A stretch of 64,000 nucleotides of DNA from assembly GCA_964426945.1 (NCBI GenBank), contig CAYRSS010000014.1:32149-96148 (forward strand), given 5' to 3'. This document shows positions 33,483-46,300 of this stretch, piece by piece. How positions within the stretch are numbered: position 1 is the first letter of the stretch; every line of letters begins with the position of its first letter. The stretch is from CAYRSS01 sp964426945 (GTDB taxonomy: Bacteria; Planctomycetota; Phycisphaerae; UBA1845). The notes under the pieces were generated by a model that was not told the origin of the DNA, ran no database searches, and saw nothing but the letters and a program-made list of their open reading frames with translations. A program made the position numbers and the translations under genes.

Positions 33483-33944
33483 GTTCGACCTCCAGAGAAG
33501 AAGAGATGGATGATCACCGGCGTCGATTCAGGCTCTACGCGCGGCGTTCTGGTTGGTCCTGACGTATGGTAGCCTCAGGCTGCTGCGGCGATCAAACCGG
33601 GGCGACAAGGTCTGACAGAACCGCGCCGGTGGGCGACACTCGCGGGCGGGGAATCGCGGATCTCAGACTTCAGATTTGAGAATTGAGATTTGAGATTTCA
33701 AATTTGAGATTTCCAGTTCAAGATCTCAGGTCGATACCTGCAAGTGCGCAGCCCCAGCGGAACAGGATTCCCTCTGCGAGCTTTGCGCCTTGGCGTGAGC
33801 GCTTCTCCTCGCTGCCGCCGCTGCGCACTTGCGTATGGCGCAATCCTCGAAGCGCGCAGCGCGATAACAGCCTGGAAGCCGGTTGCCCATGAACGGCCGG
33901 AGGCCGCTGCCATGAAGCCCGCGACCGGGCTTGCGCTGCCGCTG
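33483..33944. other. Intergenic with an AT-rich repeat patch
   Basis: I see no gene. Apart from the AT-rich patch at 33661-33730, a short hairpin AAGCCCG-CGAC-CGGGCTT (33915-33932) lies just after the stop of the S9 peptidase, without a T-run. Confidence 0.5.
33661..33730. repeat. AT-rich imperfect repeats of a TTGAGATT-like word
   Basis: A patch in which TTTGAG, TTGAGATT and TTTGAGATTTC recur several times, including the inverted form TTTCAAATTTGAG. Base composition is far below the surrounding GC. No open frame. It could be a dispersed repeat or a replication or binding site. Confidence 0.6.
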
Positions 33945-36053
33945 CTAATCCTTCTTCGCTTCCGCCTTCTCGTCCTTCTCCTCGCCGTCGTCGTCCTTCA
34001 CGTCCTTGCCGTAATCGATGTCATACGCGGGCGGGTCGCCGCCGGGACCCTGGAGGTAGTGCTCAAACCACTGGAGCATGCGGACGTTGTAGTCGTAGCG
34101 CGCGGCGGCCTTGCGGTTGCCGTGGCCCTCCCCCTTGTAGAACACGAGGCGGACGGCCACCTTGCCGAGCGTCTTGAGATGTCGATACAGCTCGAGCGAC
34201 TGGCTCGGGTGGACGCGCGTGTCCTGTTCGCCGTGCATGATGAGCAGCGGCGTGCGGGCCTGTTCGACATAGCGGATGGGGCTGCGGTCGAGGAAGAACT
34301 GCCAGTCATCCCAGAGACGCTTGCGGGCGTGGACGAGGAACATCTCGTCGGGGATGTCCGTCGTGCCGTACTTCGAGATCATGTCAGACAGGCCGACGAA
34401 CATCACCCCCGCGGCGAACCGGTCGGTCAGCTTCGTCGCGCACCACGCCGTGGCGTATCCGCCGTAGGATCCACCGGTGACGCCGACCTTGTCCTTGTCG
34501 ACCAGTCCGGCGGCGACGAGGTGATCGACCGCGTCGACGAGGTCGTCAAACTCCTTGCCCGCGTAGTCGGCCTGACCGAGCTTCGAAAAGGCGACACCGC
34601 GGCCGGTGCTGCCGCGGTAGTTCGGGTAGAAGACCGCGAAGCCGCGGGCGGCCGCAACCTGCCCCGGCCGGCCGTAGTGGGTCTTGAACCCATTCTGCTC
34701 GTGCGCCTCGGGACCGCCGTGGACGGAGAGAATCAGCGGGTAACGACGGCCTTCCTCCTCGTCGAGCGGGCGGACGAGCACGCCCTCAATCGTCATGCCA
34801 TCGCGGGCGGCATAGGTCACCACTTCCTGCCGGGCGAAGCGCAGGTCGGCGAGCCAGGGGTTGCTGTCGGTCAGGCGGCGCGGGGCGGCGTCGCCGTGGC
34901 GCATCACGAACAGCTCGGTCGGGTGGAACGCGCTGTCGGCCAGCATCGCCGCCGATCGGCCGTCGCGCGACAGCGAGAAGCCCTGCATCGTCATCCGGCC
35001 GGTGGGGACGTGCGTCTTGCGGTTCGAGCCATCGAAGCCGACCTCGCCGAAGGTGGACCACACCCCCTCGTCGCCGATGAACATGACGGTTTCGTCATCC
35101 TGCCAGGCGATCGTCGTCACTTCTCCTTCGTAGCCGGGAATGATGTCGGCCATCGTCCCTTCGGCTACCGAGGCCACCATCAGCCGCCCGGAGGACGGAT
35201 CGTGCAGGTCTTCGGCCGAGAGCACCGCGAGCCGGCGTCCGTCGGGGCTCCAGGTGAAGGGGCCGAGCTTACCGGGGTTGGGGAAGCGCACGACAACCGC
35301 GCCCGACTCGGCGTCGACCACGTGAAGCTGGCTGCGCATATACACGTCGTCGATCTGGGGCGTAGGAGAGAGGCTGACTGCAATCTGGGCGCCCGTCGGC
35401 GACCAGCGGATATCGCCTGGCACGCCGGGCACCTCGACGAGCTTCGGCTCGGGGTCTTCGGCGCCCAACTCGACCGTCCACAGCCGGGGCGGGCGTCCGT
35501 CCTCCTCGTAGATGTGCTGGTTGAAGCCCTGGTCGGCGAGCTTCTTGCGATCCCTGTCTTCCTTCTCCTCCGCGACGAGGGCGGCGCGCCGGCCGTCGCC
35601 GCTGAGTGAGTACGACTGGATGTCCGTGGACAGCGAAACCAGCTTACGCGCCTCGCCACCGTCCACGGGAATCATGTAAAGCGTGCGATGCTTGTCCTTC
35701 CCGCGCTTGGCCAGGAAGGTGATCCCCGAGCCGTCGGGCAGCCAGGCCATCGCGCTGATGTTCACCTCGCCGGTGATGAACGGGCGCGAGACGCCATCGG
35801 CGTTCACAACGTGAAGCTCGGACCATGCGGGACCGTCCTCATCCTTGAACGGATCGCGCGGCACAGAGAGCAGGTAGGCCACGCGCTGCCCGTCCGGCGA
35901 CATCTCGGCCGCGGAGACCATCCGCAGCCGGGCGAGGTGATCAGGGGTGAACACGTCGCCCCGGGCGACGACCGGCACGGCGGCCAGCGCCGCCGCGAAG
36001 GTCAGGATGAGGCGAGTGAATCTCCCGGTGCGTGCGAGACGCTGGCTGAACAT
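33945..36053 (-). CDS. Exported S9-family prolyl oligopeptidase-like peptidase
   Basis: A 702-residue protein with a signal peptide (LILTFAAALAAVPVVARG), an N-terminal WD40-like beta-propeller (repeats such as SPDGQRVAYLLS and SPDGRRLAVLS) and a C-terminal alpha/beta hydrolase domain. The catalytic triad is S529 (GGSYGGY), D611 (HGEQDTRV) and H644 (GEGHGN). The family trims short peptides or acyl-peptides. The last 20 residues are a run of Lys, Asp and Glu. Probably periplasmic; may process peptides released by the exported subtilase, which is inference only. Confidence 0.9.
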   Translation of the reverse strand: MFSQRLARTGRFTRLILTFAAALAAVPVVARGDVFTPDHLARLRMVSAAEMSPDGQRVAYLLSVPRDPFKDEDGPAWSELHVVNADGVSRPFITGEVNISAMAWLPDGSGITFLAKRGKDKHRTLYMIPVDGGEARKLVSLSTDIQSYSLSGDGRRAALVAEEKEDRDRKKLADQGFNQHIYEEDGRPPRLWTVELGAEDPEPKLVEVPGVPGDIRWSPTGAQIAVSLSPTPQIDDVYMRSQLHVVDAESGAVVVRFPNPGKLGPFTWSPDGRRLAVLSAEDLHDPSSGRLMVASVAEGTMADIIPGYEGEVTTIAWQDDETVMFIGDEGVWSTFGEVGFDGSNRKTHVPTGRMTMQGFSLSRDGRSAAMLADSAFHPTELFVMRHGDAAPRRLTDSNPWLADLRFARQEVVTYAARDGMTIEGVLVRPLDEEEGRRYPLILSVHGGPEAHEQNGFKTHYGRPGQVAAARGFAVFYPNYRGSTGRGVAFSKLGQADYAGKEFDDLVDAVDHLVAAGLVDKDKVGVTGGSYGGYATAWCATKLTDRFAAGVMFVGLSDMISKYGTTDIPDEMFLVHARKRLWDDWQFFLDRSPIRYVEQARTPLLIMHGEQDTRVHPSQSLELYRHLKTLGKVAVRLVFYKGEGHGNRKAAARYDYNVRMLQWFEHYLQGPGGDPPAYDIDYGKDVKDDDGEEKDEKAEAKKD

Positions 36054-36184
36054 GGCTGATTCCTGTCAGGTTAGGATCGAGGGCGGGCGGCCCGGCCCGC
36101 GCCTGTGATGGGCAGCTTAGGTGAGGGGCTCGCGCGGCGTCAACCGCGGGCAGCATGTCACAAGTTGTGCTCAGCGCGGCGGTG

Positions 36185-37162
36185 CTACGGGACCGCCGGA
36201 GGCGCGGGTTCGGTCTGTCGGGCAAGGAATGCCCGGAGCGATTCGAGCGATTCTGCGGGCGCCTCCTCCAGCGGCAGGTGGCCGACGCGCGGGAGGCGGA
36301 CGAACTCGGCGTGCGCCATCGCGGCCGAAAGGCGCTCGCCGACGGCGATGGGAATGACCGTGTCGCGCTCGCCCCACAGGAGCAGCGTCGGCGTTCGCAA
36401 CGCTTCCGGGCGGACCTTCGGCGCGCTGCCCGCGGCGGGCGAACTGAACCCGCGGAAGGCCGAGACAAGCCCCTCGATGCGCAGCCGGCCGAGGTAGCCG
36501 TTCACCATGTCGGCATCGACGACGGACGCATCGTACACCGTGGATTCGAGAATGCGGCGGATGTTCGCCTCGGTGAGCACCTGCGCGACGAAAGGCGCCA
36601 TCAGCGGCCGGAGGATGTTGAACAGCGGCGCGGCGGGCGGCCCGCCGCCGGGTGCGCCGCCATCCACCAGCACGATCGACCGGACGCGGTCGGGGTTCTC
36701 CTGCGCCATCAGCAGCGCGACGCCGGCGCCGTAGGAGTGACCCACGATATGCGCACGGGCCACACCGAGTCGATCCATCAGGCCGAGCACCAGGTCGCGC
36801 TGCGCGGTGATCGTGTAGGCTGCCGGATCGGCCGGGCGCTGCGTGTAACCGAATCCGTGCAGGTCGAGGGCGATGACGTCGTAATCGCGGGCGAGTTCGG
36901 GGGCGACCTTGCGGAACGAGAAAGTCGAACCGCCAAAGCCATGGATGAGCACCACCGCTTCGCCGGCGCCTTGCCGCTCGAAGTACACCGATCGCCCGCC
37001 GAGCTCGGTGAAGCGCTCAGCGGGCAGCGAGCGCCGGACCTCTTCGAAAGGACGCAGTGTCACGCAGCCGGGCAGCAGGTGCGTGGCGACCGCGGCCAGG
37101 AAGGCCAGCGATCCGGCTGAACTGCGAATCAGGACGGATACCAGGTACACGAGGGGCATCAT
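36185..37162 (-). CDS. Alpha/beta hydrolase, membrane- or export-targeted
   Basis: A 325-residue hydrolase with an N-terminal hydrophobic segment and a Cys in LLPGCVTLRPF that could act as a lipobox. Catalytic residues are S143 (VGHSYGAG), D267 (GERDTV) and H295 (VGHLPLEE), with HGFGGS forming the oxyanion region. This resembles the haloalkane dehalogenase/epoxide hydrolase group, but the substrate is unknown. ATG 37162 has GGAGAGA 9 bases upstream; ATG 37159 is also possible. The upstream frame is Arg-rich and unlikely to be coding. Confidence 0.8.
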   Translation of the reverse strand: MMPLVYLVSVLIRSSAGSLAFLAAVATHLLPGCVTLRPFEEVRRSLPAERFTELGGRSVYFERQGAGEAVVLIHGFGGSTFSFRKVAPELARDYDVIALDLHGFGYTQRPADPAAYTITAQRDLVLGLMDRLGVARAHIVGHSYGAGVALLMAQENPDRVRSIVLVDGGAPGGGPPAAPLFNILRPLMAPFVAQVLTEANIRRILESTVYDASVVDADMVNGYLGRLRIEGLVSAFRGFSSPAAGSAPKVRPEALRTPTLLLWGERDTVIPIAVGERLSAAMAHAEFVRLPRVGHLPLEEAPAESLESLRAFLARQTEPAPPAVP

Positions 37163-37257
37163 GGGTTTCGTCTCTCCGTGCCGCGGCGTGTCGCAGGGAC
37201 TGCGGCGGCCGGGCACGGAGGATCGTAGCAGCGCGGCGTGGCGGCCGCCCCGGGCGC

Positions 37258-37304
37258 AACAAAGACGGCGGGAGCCGCGGCCCGAGGACCGCTGCTCCCG
37301 CCGT
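37258..37304 (-). terminator. Terminator of the giant repeat-protein gene
   Basis: On the minus strand, ACGGCGGGAGC (37294-37304) pairs perfectly over 11 bp with GCTCCCGCCGT (37265-37275), followed by CTTTGTT. It lies about 75 bases past the stop at 37378. Confidence 0.6.
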
Positions 37305-37377
37305 GCTCTTCTGCCCGCCTGCCACCGGCGCGCCCGAAGACACGCCAACGACCTACGGGCCCCTCAAGGCAACATCG

Positions 37378-40300
37378 TTACTCTCCCGGGCAGGGCAACT
37401 GCCCGCACTCGGGTTCGGCCAGCAGGTCCTTGACCGGGATGAAGAACGATATCTCCGCATCCTGCACATAGACAGGCGGCGTGAAGGCGTACTCGTAGTC
37501 ATCGCGATCGCCGAGGCAGTGATCGACGCAGCGGTAACCCGTCAGGACCGCGCCGATGGCGTAGAAGTCCATGAACAGGCGATCCGGCGCGGCCTCGTAC
37601 TCGAACCCGTCGAGCATGAGCCGGCCCGGATTGACGCCGCCGTTGGCGGCCGTGGCGTCGATCATCTGCTGACCCTGGGCCGCGTGGCCCGCGCCGGTGA
37701 TGGCCCGGAACGCCCACGGGAGGTACTCGGCCGCGGCGGCCTTGCCGTAGTCGACGAGCATCGCCTTGCCGGTCAGGCCGTTGTGGCTGACCTCGCGGCC
37801 CGCCGCGTCGGTCGCCCAGAGGACGACATACCCGCGGTAGATGCTGCCGATCACATCCGAATCCGGCGTGTTCGGGTCCTCGAAGACCGGGCAGGTGAAG
37901 CCCGGATCGCCCGGCGCCGGGTGCGGCAACTGGCCGACGCCCGACGCGCCATACCGGACACCGGAGGCCACCGACCAGTAGGACGGCTCATCCGGCGTCA
38001 GCGGGAACTGCACGTCAACGCGCTGGCAGCGGAAGCCGCTGACCAGATACATCTGCACGTAGGTCGCCTGCGACAGATCGTTGGTGATCTCGATGAACGT
38101 GTCGCGGATGAGGTTGCCCTCGTCGTCCCACTCGACCGTCACCATCGGGAAGACCAGCAGACTGCCCAGCTTGCCCTGCGACGCGACCCCGCCCGCCGAG
38201 GGATGCAGCACCGGCGGCGTCACCGGAGCGACCGGCGCGTCGGGATCGACCAGCGCGTAATTGAGCTGGCCGGCTTCGGCGCCGATGCCCGCGAGACCGA
38301 CAGTGGTGGTCTCGACGTCGCCTTCGGGGGTCAGGAAGGACACGATCTGCTGAGCGACGCCGAGCAACGGCGCCGGCTGGGTGCCGAAGTCGCACCCATA
38401 ACCGCCGGCCCCGCCGGAGCCGTTGAACCGAGCCTTGCCGCGGTCGGTCTGGATGTTGTCGCGCACGAAGTGGTTACCCGCGATCGTCGGGCCGTTGAAC
38501 TCCGAAAGCAGCGTCTGATCCCACGAGCAGAAGCACCGGCTGGCGCCGCTGAAGCGGATCTCGTTCTGATTCCAGATGTCAGCAACCACGCGGGTGCACG
38601 GCGAGCAGCAGGTCGGCAGGCAGACCTGCGCGCTGCAGGTGTCAACCACCGGTTGCGGCTGACCGCAGACGTCGGCGGCCACGGAGGACGGCGTGCGCGT
38701 GAACGTGGCCGTGTTGTCGTAGCACTTGTCATCCGCGATCGCGTCGCGGTTGCCGAACGCCTCCATCGCCTGGAAGCTGTCGAACTGCACCTGGCAGACG
38801 AATTCGTCCGTGCTGTTGGCCGCCACCGTGCGCATCGTGCAGCCCGATGGATCCAGCGGACACGCCGGACCGACGAAGGCAACACCCGCGGCGTTATTCA
38901 CATCCTGCACAAACTCCGTGTCGCAGACTTCGACCATCAACTCGGTGTCGCCGCTGTTCACCGAGCGGAAGCGGTAGTGAATGGTGAACGCACCGTCGAT
39001 CTCGAACGGCAGCAGGATGTTCGAGGAGAACATCGTGCAGTTGCCGGTGTTGTCCAGATCAGCGCAGACCTCCTTGCCGCACGAGCCGTCCGGACAGACG
39101 ACGTCGACGCGGGCTCCCTGCGGCGGCGCGGGGCACGAGCCCTCGCCCAGGGTGGGCGAACACTCGGTGTGACCCGTGACCACGAGGTCGTTGCGGCACT
39201 CGTTGCTCTCGCCGCCGTCACACTCGGCCGGCAGCGTGGCGTCGAAGGTGATGATGAGCATCTCGCCCGGCATCAGGAACGGCGGGCTGGCGCCGGGCCG
39301 CTCACAGAAGTTGAAGCAGCGCTCCGCGCCATCCGGCATGAACGCTGTGAAGCCGTCGGTCACGTCGTCCGCACCGATCGTCGCCTCCAGCGAGGCGGCG
39401 TCCCAGGCTCCGCATCCCGGACCCAGCAGGTCGTCGATGCAAACCCGGGCGATCGGGGCGTCGCCGGTGTTGGTGATCTTGATGCGGTGGTTCATCTTCG
39501 TGCCCGGCAGGGCCTGCCGCACCGCGGCGTAGGCATCGTCCGGCTCGCCGTCGCACTTGACGTCCTTCATGACGTCAAGCTCGCAGCATTCCGGCACGTC
39601 GATGTGGGCGTCGCAGTTGGTGTTGTCCGCCTCGATGAGGCCGCCCGGCGGCAGACAGAGCCCCGGCTGCGGTGCGTAGCGGGCAAAGGCGCGGGCCCGG
39701 TTGTCAAACCGGCCGTCACCCTCGCAGTCGCCGGCGACATCCGGACAGAACGGCGCGGCCGTCAGGCTGCAGCCGTCCTGGCAGGCGTCGAGCTTGCGCA
39801 TCGCCTCGGAGGAGTTGATCCGCAGGCCGCAGGTCCAGTAAGCAGAACCGCCCGGCGCGAGATCCTTCTCGGTACGCGGCCGGCTGGTCGGCTGGCCGTC
39901 GTGCGTCGTGCCCACCTCGCAGCCGCCTTCGAAGACGATCGCCCCCGGCAGCACCGCGTTGACCGCGGCGACGCAGGCGAAGAACTCGTCGTCGGTGACG
40001 TAGGTGGTCAGCGGCACGAGGCCGTCGTTACGCACGCCCACGCGCAGCGCCAGCCGAACGGGGAAGACCACGCCGGTCAGGTCGATGTCGCTTGCGAAGG
40101 GTGTCGACGGCGCATCGGGTTCCGCACATTCGTCACCGATGCACTCTTCCGTCGCGCTGAAGCTCCACGACTTCTCGTAGCACTCCAGGTCGGCGGGCAG
40201 CGCGTCGAACTCGACGGAGGACGTGTCCTGACAGGAAAAGTTCGGCGTCGCCGTAGGCGACGGACAACCGTCGGTCGACACGGCGCCCATCACGTTGATG

Positions 40301-43300
40301 ATGTTCTCCGGGTCGATGTCGCCGGTGATGTCCTCCGGACCCTTGAGCTGGGCCTTGAAGGTCAACGAGCAGGAGCCGCCCGGCGGCAGTTCGCTGCCCG
40401 GCGCGAAGCGACAGATCCACATGCCGCCGCCCCACAGCGGGGCCGGGAACGGCTCGCAGACGCCGCAGTCGCTCACCGGCATCGTCGGCGCGCCGACGAA
40501 CAGCGCCTGATGCTCCGGCGTCATCGTGTCGGTGAACTTCAGCGCGCACAGCTCAGTGCCGCACATGCTGATGTTCGTGACGCGGACGCGGTACTGCACG
40601 CAGGCGCCCGGAGCGACCTGCAGTAGCGGATCGGCGGCATCGAACCAGCCGTCCTCGGGGCCCATCGTGGTCGTGCAGTCCGGACCCTCGAGGCAGCGGA
40701 CCTCCTTGATCACGTCAATCATGCAGCGGAGGTTCTTGCGAACCGTGGCGCTGCACATGGCGTTGACCTCAAGATCGGCACCCTGGTCGCAGAGGCCGTC
40801 GTTGTCGGCGATGTTGAACGCAGTATCCACGTCGCCGCTCGTCGTGGCCGTGTTTTCCACGGTGCACACGCCGTCAGCGCAGGCTGTCGGGCAGTCGGGC
40901 GAAATCGGGCCCGTGCCGCGGGCGAAGGTCTTGAAGCGACGCTCGTCGCCCTCGGGATCGACCGCGTTGACGGATATCGTCGCCGTGGCCGTGCCGCAGG
41001 GCTCGAGGCGGCCGAGCGGGATGCAGCCTGCCGGGTTCATCGGCGCGGGGGTGCTGGTCAGCGCGAAACCGGCCGCCTGGGCTCGGTCGCGCAACTCGGG
41101 ATCGCAGACCTCCACGTTGTTGAGCGGCACCTCGCCGCAGTTCTCCACAATGACGCGGTAGATCAGGCGGAACGGATACGCCACGCCTGAGCCGATCGTC
41201 TGTTCATCGGCGAAGGGCGTGTCGCAGGTCCCGTCGCTGTTGAAGTCGATGCACACTTCCTTCGTGCAGCAGACCTGCGGCACGAGCACGTTGATATCGG
41301 CCGTGTCCGGAGGCAGCACATCGGCCACCGGAGGCGGACCGTTCGGGCCCGGCGGCGGGTTCAGCGGCGCGAAGCACTCGGTGAACGCCCGCGCCGAGAC
41401 CGTGTTGCGGCAGTCGATGCCCGTGTTCGGCAGGTTCGGGCAGGAACCGACGAGCGGGAAGTCGTCGGGCACCTCGACCTCGAACTCGATGGTCAAGGTC
41501 TCGCCCCGGCGAAGGGCCTTCGGGTTGGCGGCACGGCTGTTGAACGCGAAGCAGCGCTCTGTGCCGTCAAATGTCCAGCCGGCGAAGTCGGCGGAGACAT
41601 TTTCTGCGCCGATCCGCGCAGTAATCGTGCCCGGAACCAGCCACTCGTCGCAGCCGAGCGTGTCCCTGAAGCACACGACCGGAATCGGCGGTGAATCCGC
41701 CGTGTTCGGGTTGGTAAGCTGGATGCGGAAGCGCTGCCGCGTGCCCGGCAGGGCCTCGGACAGCTCGTCGTACGAAGAATCCGGATCTTCCGCGCACTTG
41801 ACCTGCTTGGTCAGCGTCAGATTCGGACAGACCGGCACGATGATCTCCGCGTCACACTCCGCGTTGAGCCCCTCGAACATGCCGTCCGGCGGCAGGCAGA
41901 TGTTCGGATCCGCCATCGGGAACCGCCCGAAGATGCGGCCGCGGTTGTCGAAGGTGCCGTCGCCGACGCAGGCCGGCGGCGTGACGCAGGAGGACGGAGG
42001 CCAGTTGGTCACCGAGCAACCGTCCTGGCAGGCGTCGAGCTTGCGCATCGCGTCCGCCGTCTTGACGCAGATGATGCCGCGCCAGGTGGCCGTGCCGCCG
42101 CTCGCAGCGAGCAGCTTCTCCACCGGCGTCCGCGGGTTCGTGTGACCCGGCGTCGTGCCGATTTCGAAGTTCGGCAGGATGTCGATCGACCCCGGCATCG
42201 CCGCGTTCACCGCGTCGATACAGGCGAAGAACTCGTCATCGGTCACCGAAGCCAGCAGCGGCACCTGACCCTGATTCTCTCCGGTCATCTGCATCTCGAG
42301 CTTGACCGGGAAGATCACGTTTCGCAGGTCGATCGAACTGCTGAACGCTCCGGCCGGGTTGGGCAGCAGCGGGCAGGTGCCGTTGGCACAGTCCGGCGTC
42401 GAGCTGACGCGCCAGCCCTTGTCGATGCACTCGAGCTGCGGCTGGAGCACGTCGATTCCCACGTTGGAAGTATCCGAGCACGTGTAGAACGGCGGACCGC
42501 CCGGCGGCTCGCACGCCGGATTGACCGACACGCAGCCGTCGTTGTCCACCGCCGACTGCACCGTCGCGGTGTTTACCGGATCGCACGCCGGATTCAGCAA
42601 CGGATCGTTCACATCGCGCAACTGCGCGTTGAACCGGAGCTCGCAGCATTCGCCCGGCGCCAGCGCCGGCGTAACAGGCTGCGTCCACATAAACATGCCC
42701 GTGGCCGAGTCATAGATCGAGTCAGGCGGCTCGGCGACAAGCTCGCCGCGACACCAGACCTCGAAGTCGTACGGCGCCTGGCTGAAGTTCTCCCGGCAGG
42801 TCAGGGTGTCACTGAACTTCATGGCGCAGAGATCCGTACCGCAATCGCTGATGTTGCACGCTTGGATGCGGTACTGGACGCAGGCTCCCGGCGCCACGTC
42901 GAGCGCGTCCGGACCCGGCCCGCGCCAACCGTCGGCGTCGGGCAGGGTGGTCGTGCAGTCGTCGCCCTCCAGGCAGCGGACCTGCTTCTGCACGTCGATC
43001 GCGCAGATCACGTTCTTGCAGACCGTGGCCGAGCACTGCGACGTGACCGTCGTCTCGGCCCCCTGGGTGCAGAGGTTCGCCGGGTTCACCGAGGCCGAGG
43101 TGGTCGCGGTGTTGGTCAGGCAGCACGAGCCGTCGCTGCAATGGGCACAGGCCGCGTCGCCCGCGCCGGTGGTGTCGGTGAAGAGCTTCCAGCGACTCTC
43201 GTCGCCGCCGACGTTATTGGTGATCACCGTCATCGTCGCGACCACCGAGCCGCACGGCGCCAGCGCGCCGAGCGACATGCAGCCGCCGGGATCCATCGGG

Positions 43301-46300
43301 GTCGAGCTCGAGAATGCGTAGCCCGCGGCCTGGGCCCGGCTGCGCAGCATCGGATCGCACACGCGGACATTCTGCAGCGGCACTTCGCCGCAGTTGGTCG
43401 TGGTGACGCGGTAGATCAAACGGAACGGATAGGTGGCGTACGACGGCACGGTCACGTTCTCGGCGAACGGGATATCGCAGGGATCGTTGCAGTCGCCGTC
43501 GTTGTTCAGGTCTACGCAGACTTCCTTCAGACACTCGATGCCCGGCACCAGCACGTTGACCGCGGCATCATCGTCATCGACGCAGGCGGTCGGCTCCGGA
43601 AGCTCGGCGAGCTCCTCGTAGCCCTCGGCCTCGGCGGTGTTGATGCAGTCCGGATCCTCGTCGGGCAGACCCGGGCACTCCTCCTTCGGGATGCAGCCGT
43701 CCGGTGCGTTCGGGGCGGGCTGGCAGTCCGGACCGGTGCACGCCGGCGGCATGTCACACTCATAGATGAGCACCAATTCCTCGTCCGGCTCCAGGAAAGG
43801 CCGCGCGGGGGCGGGTCGGTCGCACAGGTCGTAGCAGCGCTCGACCCCGTCCGGCAGGAAACCGTCGAAGCCAGTTACGCTCGTCCCGCCGATCGTTGCG
43901 CTGACCAATTCGCACATGGCCACGTCGGGGCACACGCCCAAATGGTCATCAGCCAGGCAGATCCGCGACAGCGGCCGCTCGCCGATGTTCTGCACGCGGA
44001 TGCGATACTGCACCCGCGAACCGGGCAGCGCGTCGACCTCATCGAACCACGGCGCAGTGGGCGAACCGCCGTCGCACCGGGCGTCCTTGAGAACCTCAAT
44101 CTCGCACTCCTCCGGCACGAGGATCGACGCGTCGCACAGGTTTGGATCGGCGACGATGATGATGTCGTCGTCCTCCGTCGCGGGGTCGTCGTAGGGCACG
44201 CAGATGTCGCCCGGATCCTCGACCATGCGGGCGACGGCGATGGCGTGGTTGTCGAAGCTGCCGTCGCCGTTGTTTTCCGGCGGGCCGTCCTGGCAGTCGT
44301 CGAGCATGCGCAGGGCCTCGGCCGAGCGGACGCACAGGCGGCACTCCCAGCAATCGCTGGTCATCGCGGCGAGGATCTTCTCGACGCCCGAGCCGCCGAC
44401 CGCCGAGCGGGTGATCTCGCAGCCGGGCAGCACCTCGATCGCGCCGGGGAACGCCGTATTGACCGCGTCGATGCAGTCGAACATCTCGTCATCGAAGACG
44501 CGGACGCGCAGCGGCACTTCGCCGTAATTCGTCGTGCACACCTCCAGATCGAGCTTGACCGGGAAGACCTCGCCGGTCAGATCGATCTCGGGAAGGTACG
44601 CTCCCGAAGGATCGGGCAGCGTGGCACACGACGACGCCGTGCACGACTGAGTGGCGGTGTAGCGCCAGCCCTTCGAGTCGCAGCGGAGGTCGGGCTTCTT
44701 GATGTCGATGCAGGCGGGGTCGTCGTCGGTGCAGAGGTATTCGAAATCGTCTGTACCACCACAGGCTTCCGCTGTGGGAGCGGCATACACGACTACCTGA
44801 TTGCACGGATCGCAGGTGTAGTCGATCGCGTCGGGCTCCTTCAGCGTCGCCGTGAAACGCACCGTGAAGGTCTCCCCCTCCAGAAGCGGCTCACCATCGG
44901 GCAGCAGGCATTCGGCGGGGGCGCCGGTCCAGTTAAACTGGTCTCCGAAGTCGTTGGTGCACAGGCCGCCGGAGCCAGACCGACTGATGGTGATGGGCGG
45001 GGGTGTCGGGCCGGTCTCGAAGTTCTGCGGACACGACATCACGTCGTCGAAACGCAGCGCGCGGATGGCCTTGGGTTCCGTGACCTGGACGCGGATCCGG
45101 TATTCCAGGCAGGCGCCCGGCGCGGCCATTTTCGCGGCGGCCGGCGTATTCGCGTCGACCCAGCCCTCTTCCGGGCCCATCGACGTCGTACAGTCAGGTC
45201 CCTCGAGGCAACGAACCTCCTTCACGATGTCAATACCGCAGCCGCAGGTGCAGATCTGGGCGTAAGATTCGAGATTCGTCGTGACGCCATCGCAGAGGCC
45301 GGCGTTCTCGGGCACCTCCGCAATCGCGGCCGCGGCGGTCGCACAGTTGCGGTAGCAGAGCGAATCGAGCTGCGGCTGGTTTGCCTGCTTCTCGTCGGCG
45401 TTGCAGCCCGGCCGACCATCGTCGCGGGCGAGGAAGAAGTCCATCGCAGCCTGGTCGGTGAAGCGGATGATGCACAGCGGGGCGAAGGTAGCGCCAGGTC
45501 CCAGCCGGTTGGTCAGACAGTTGTCCGCGGACGGCGGGTTCGGGGCCGGATCGTGCGTGCAGAGCTGGCAATCCACGACTTGGAACCCGGCGGGAAACGC
45601 CGCGGCCGTGGCCTCGATGTCGGCACAGAGCGTGGGGTCGCAGACGGTGACGTCTTCAATCAGGTCGCCGTTGTTCACAACCTCGTAAACGTACTCCAGT
45701 TCAACGAATCCCGGTCCGATAACCGGCAATTTGGGGAAAATAAGAGAGTCATCCCCAGTCTTGTAGGCCCCACCAGCCTCGGCGGCCGATTCGTTGAGAC
45801 CGAAGCGCACGCCCTTCTCGAACTCGACATCTCGGCAGAGCACCGTGCCCTCGACGACGTTGTCGTCGAAGCCCTGGTCAATTTCGCGGGGGGTGTCGAT
45901 GTCATCAGGCTCGTCGTCAACCTCGTCGCCGTCGTCGGGAAGTTTCGGACCACACGGCAAGTCCGGCAGATCGGGATCGCCGAAGGCGGTGATGGAGTTG
46001 GTCCAATGCTCAATCCCGCCGCGCAGCCCACCGGTTCGGGGCGTCACGGGTTCGCCGCCCACCGGCTGGGCCCCGAGGACCCCACCGCCGCCCGATGCGG
46101 GCCGGTTGGCATCCGACGACGCCAGGGCATCAGACTGCGTCAGCCCGGGCTGCGCAGACGAGGGCTGCGTATCGCCGTTGGGGATGCTGCGCGTCGTTGA
46201 CATGCAGAACGCGTCGCTCGGATCAATGACGCGGGCGCAGAAGGTGAACTCCAGCGCGTCTCCGAGGAACGTGCCATTGCAGACGTCAAGACCGTCGAAG

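Noticed and set aside
42142..46200. 1352-residue plus-strand frame opposite the giant gene, and a similar 1189-residue frame at 37057-40626
   Set aside because: Both are complements of the repeat protein. They show periodic RHRRVHR-like strings and no domain or start signal.
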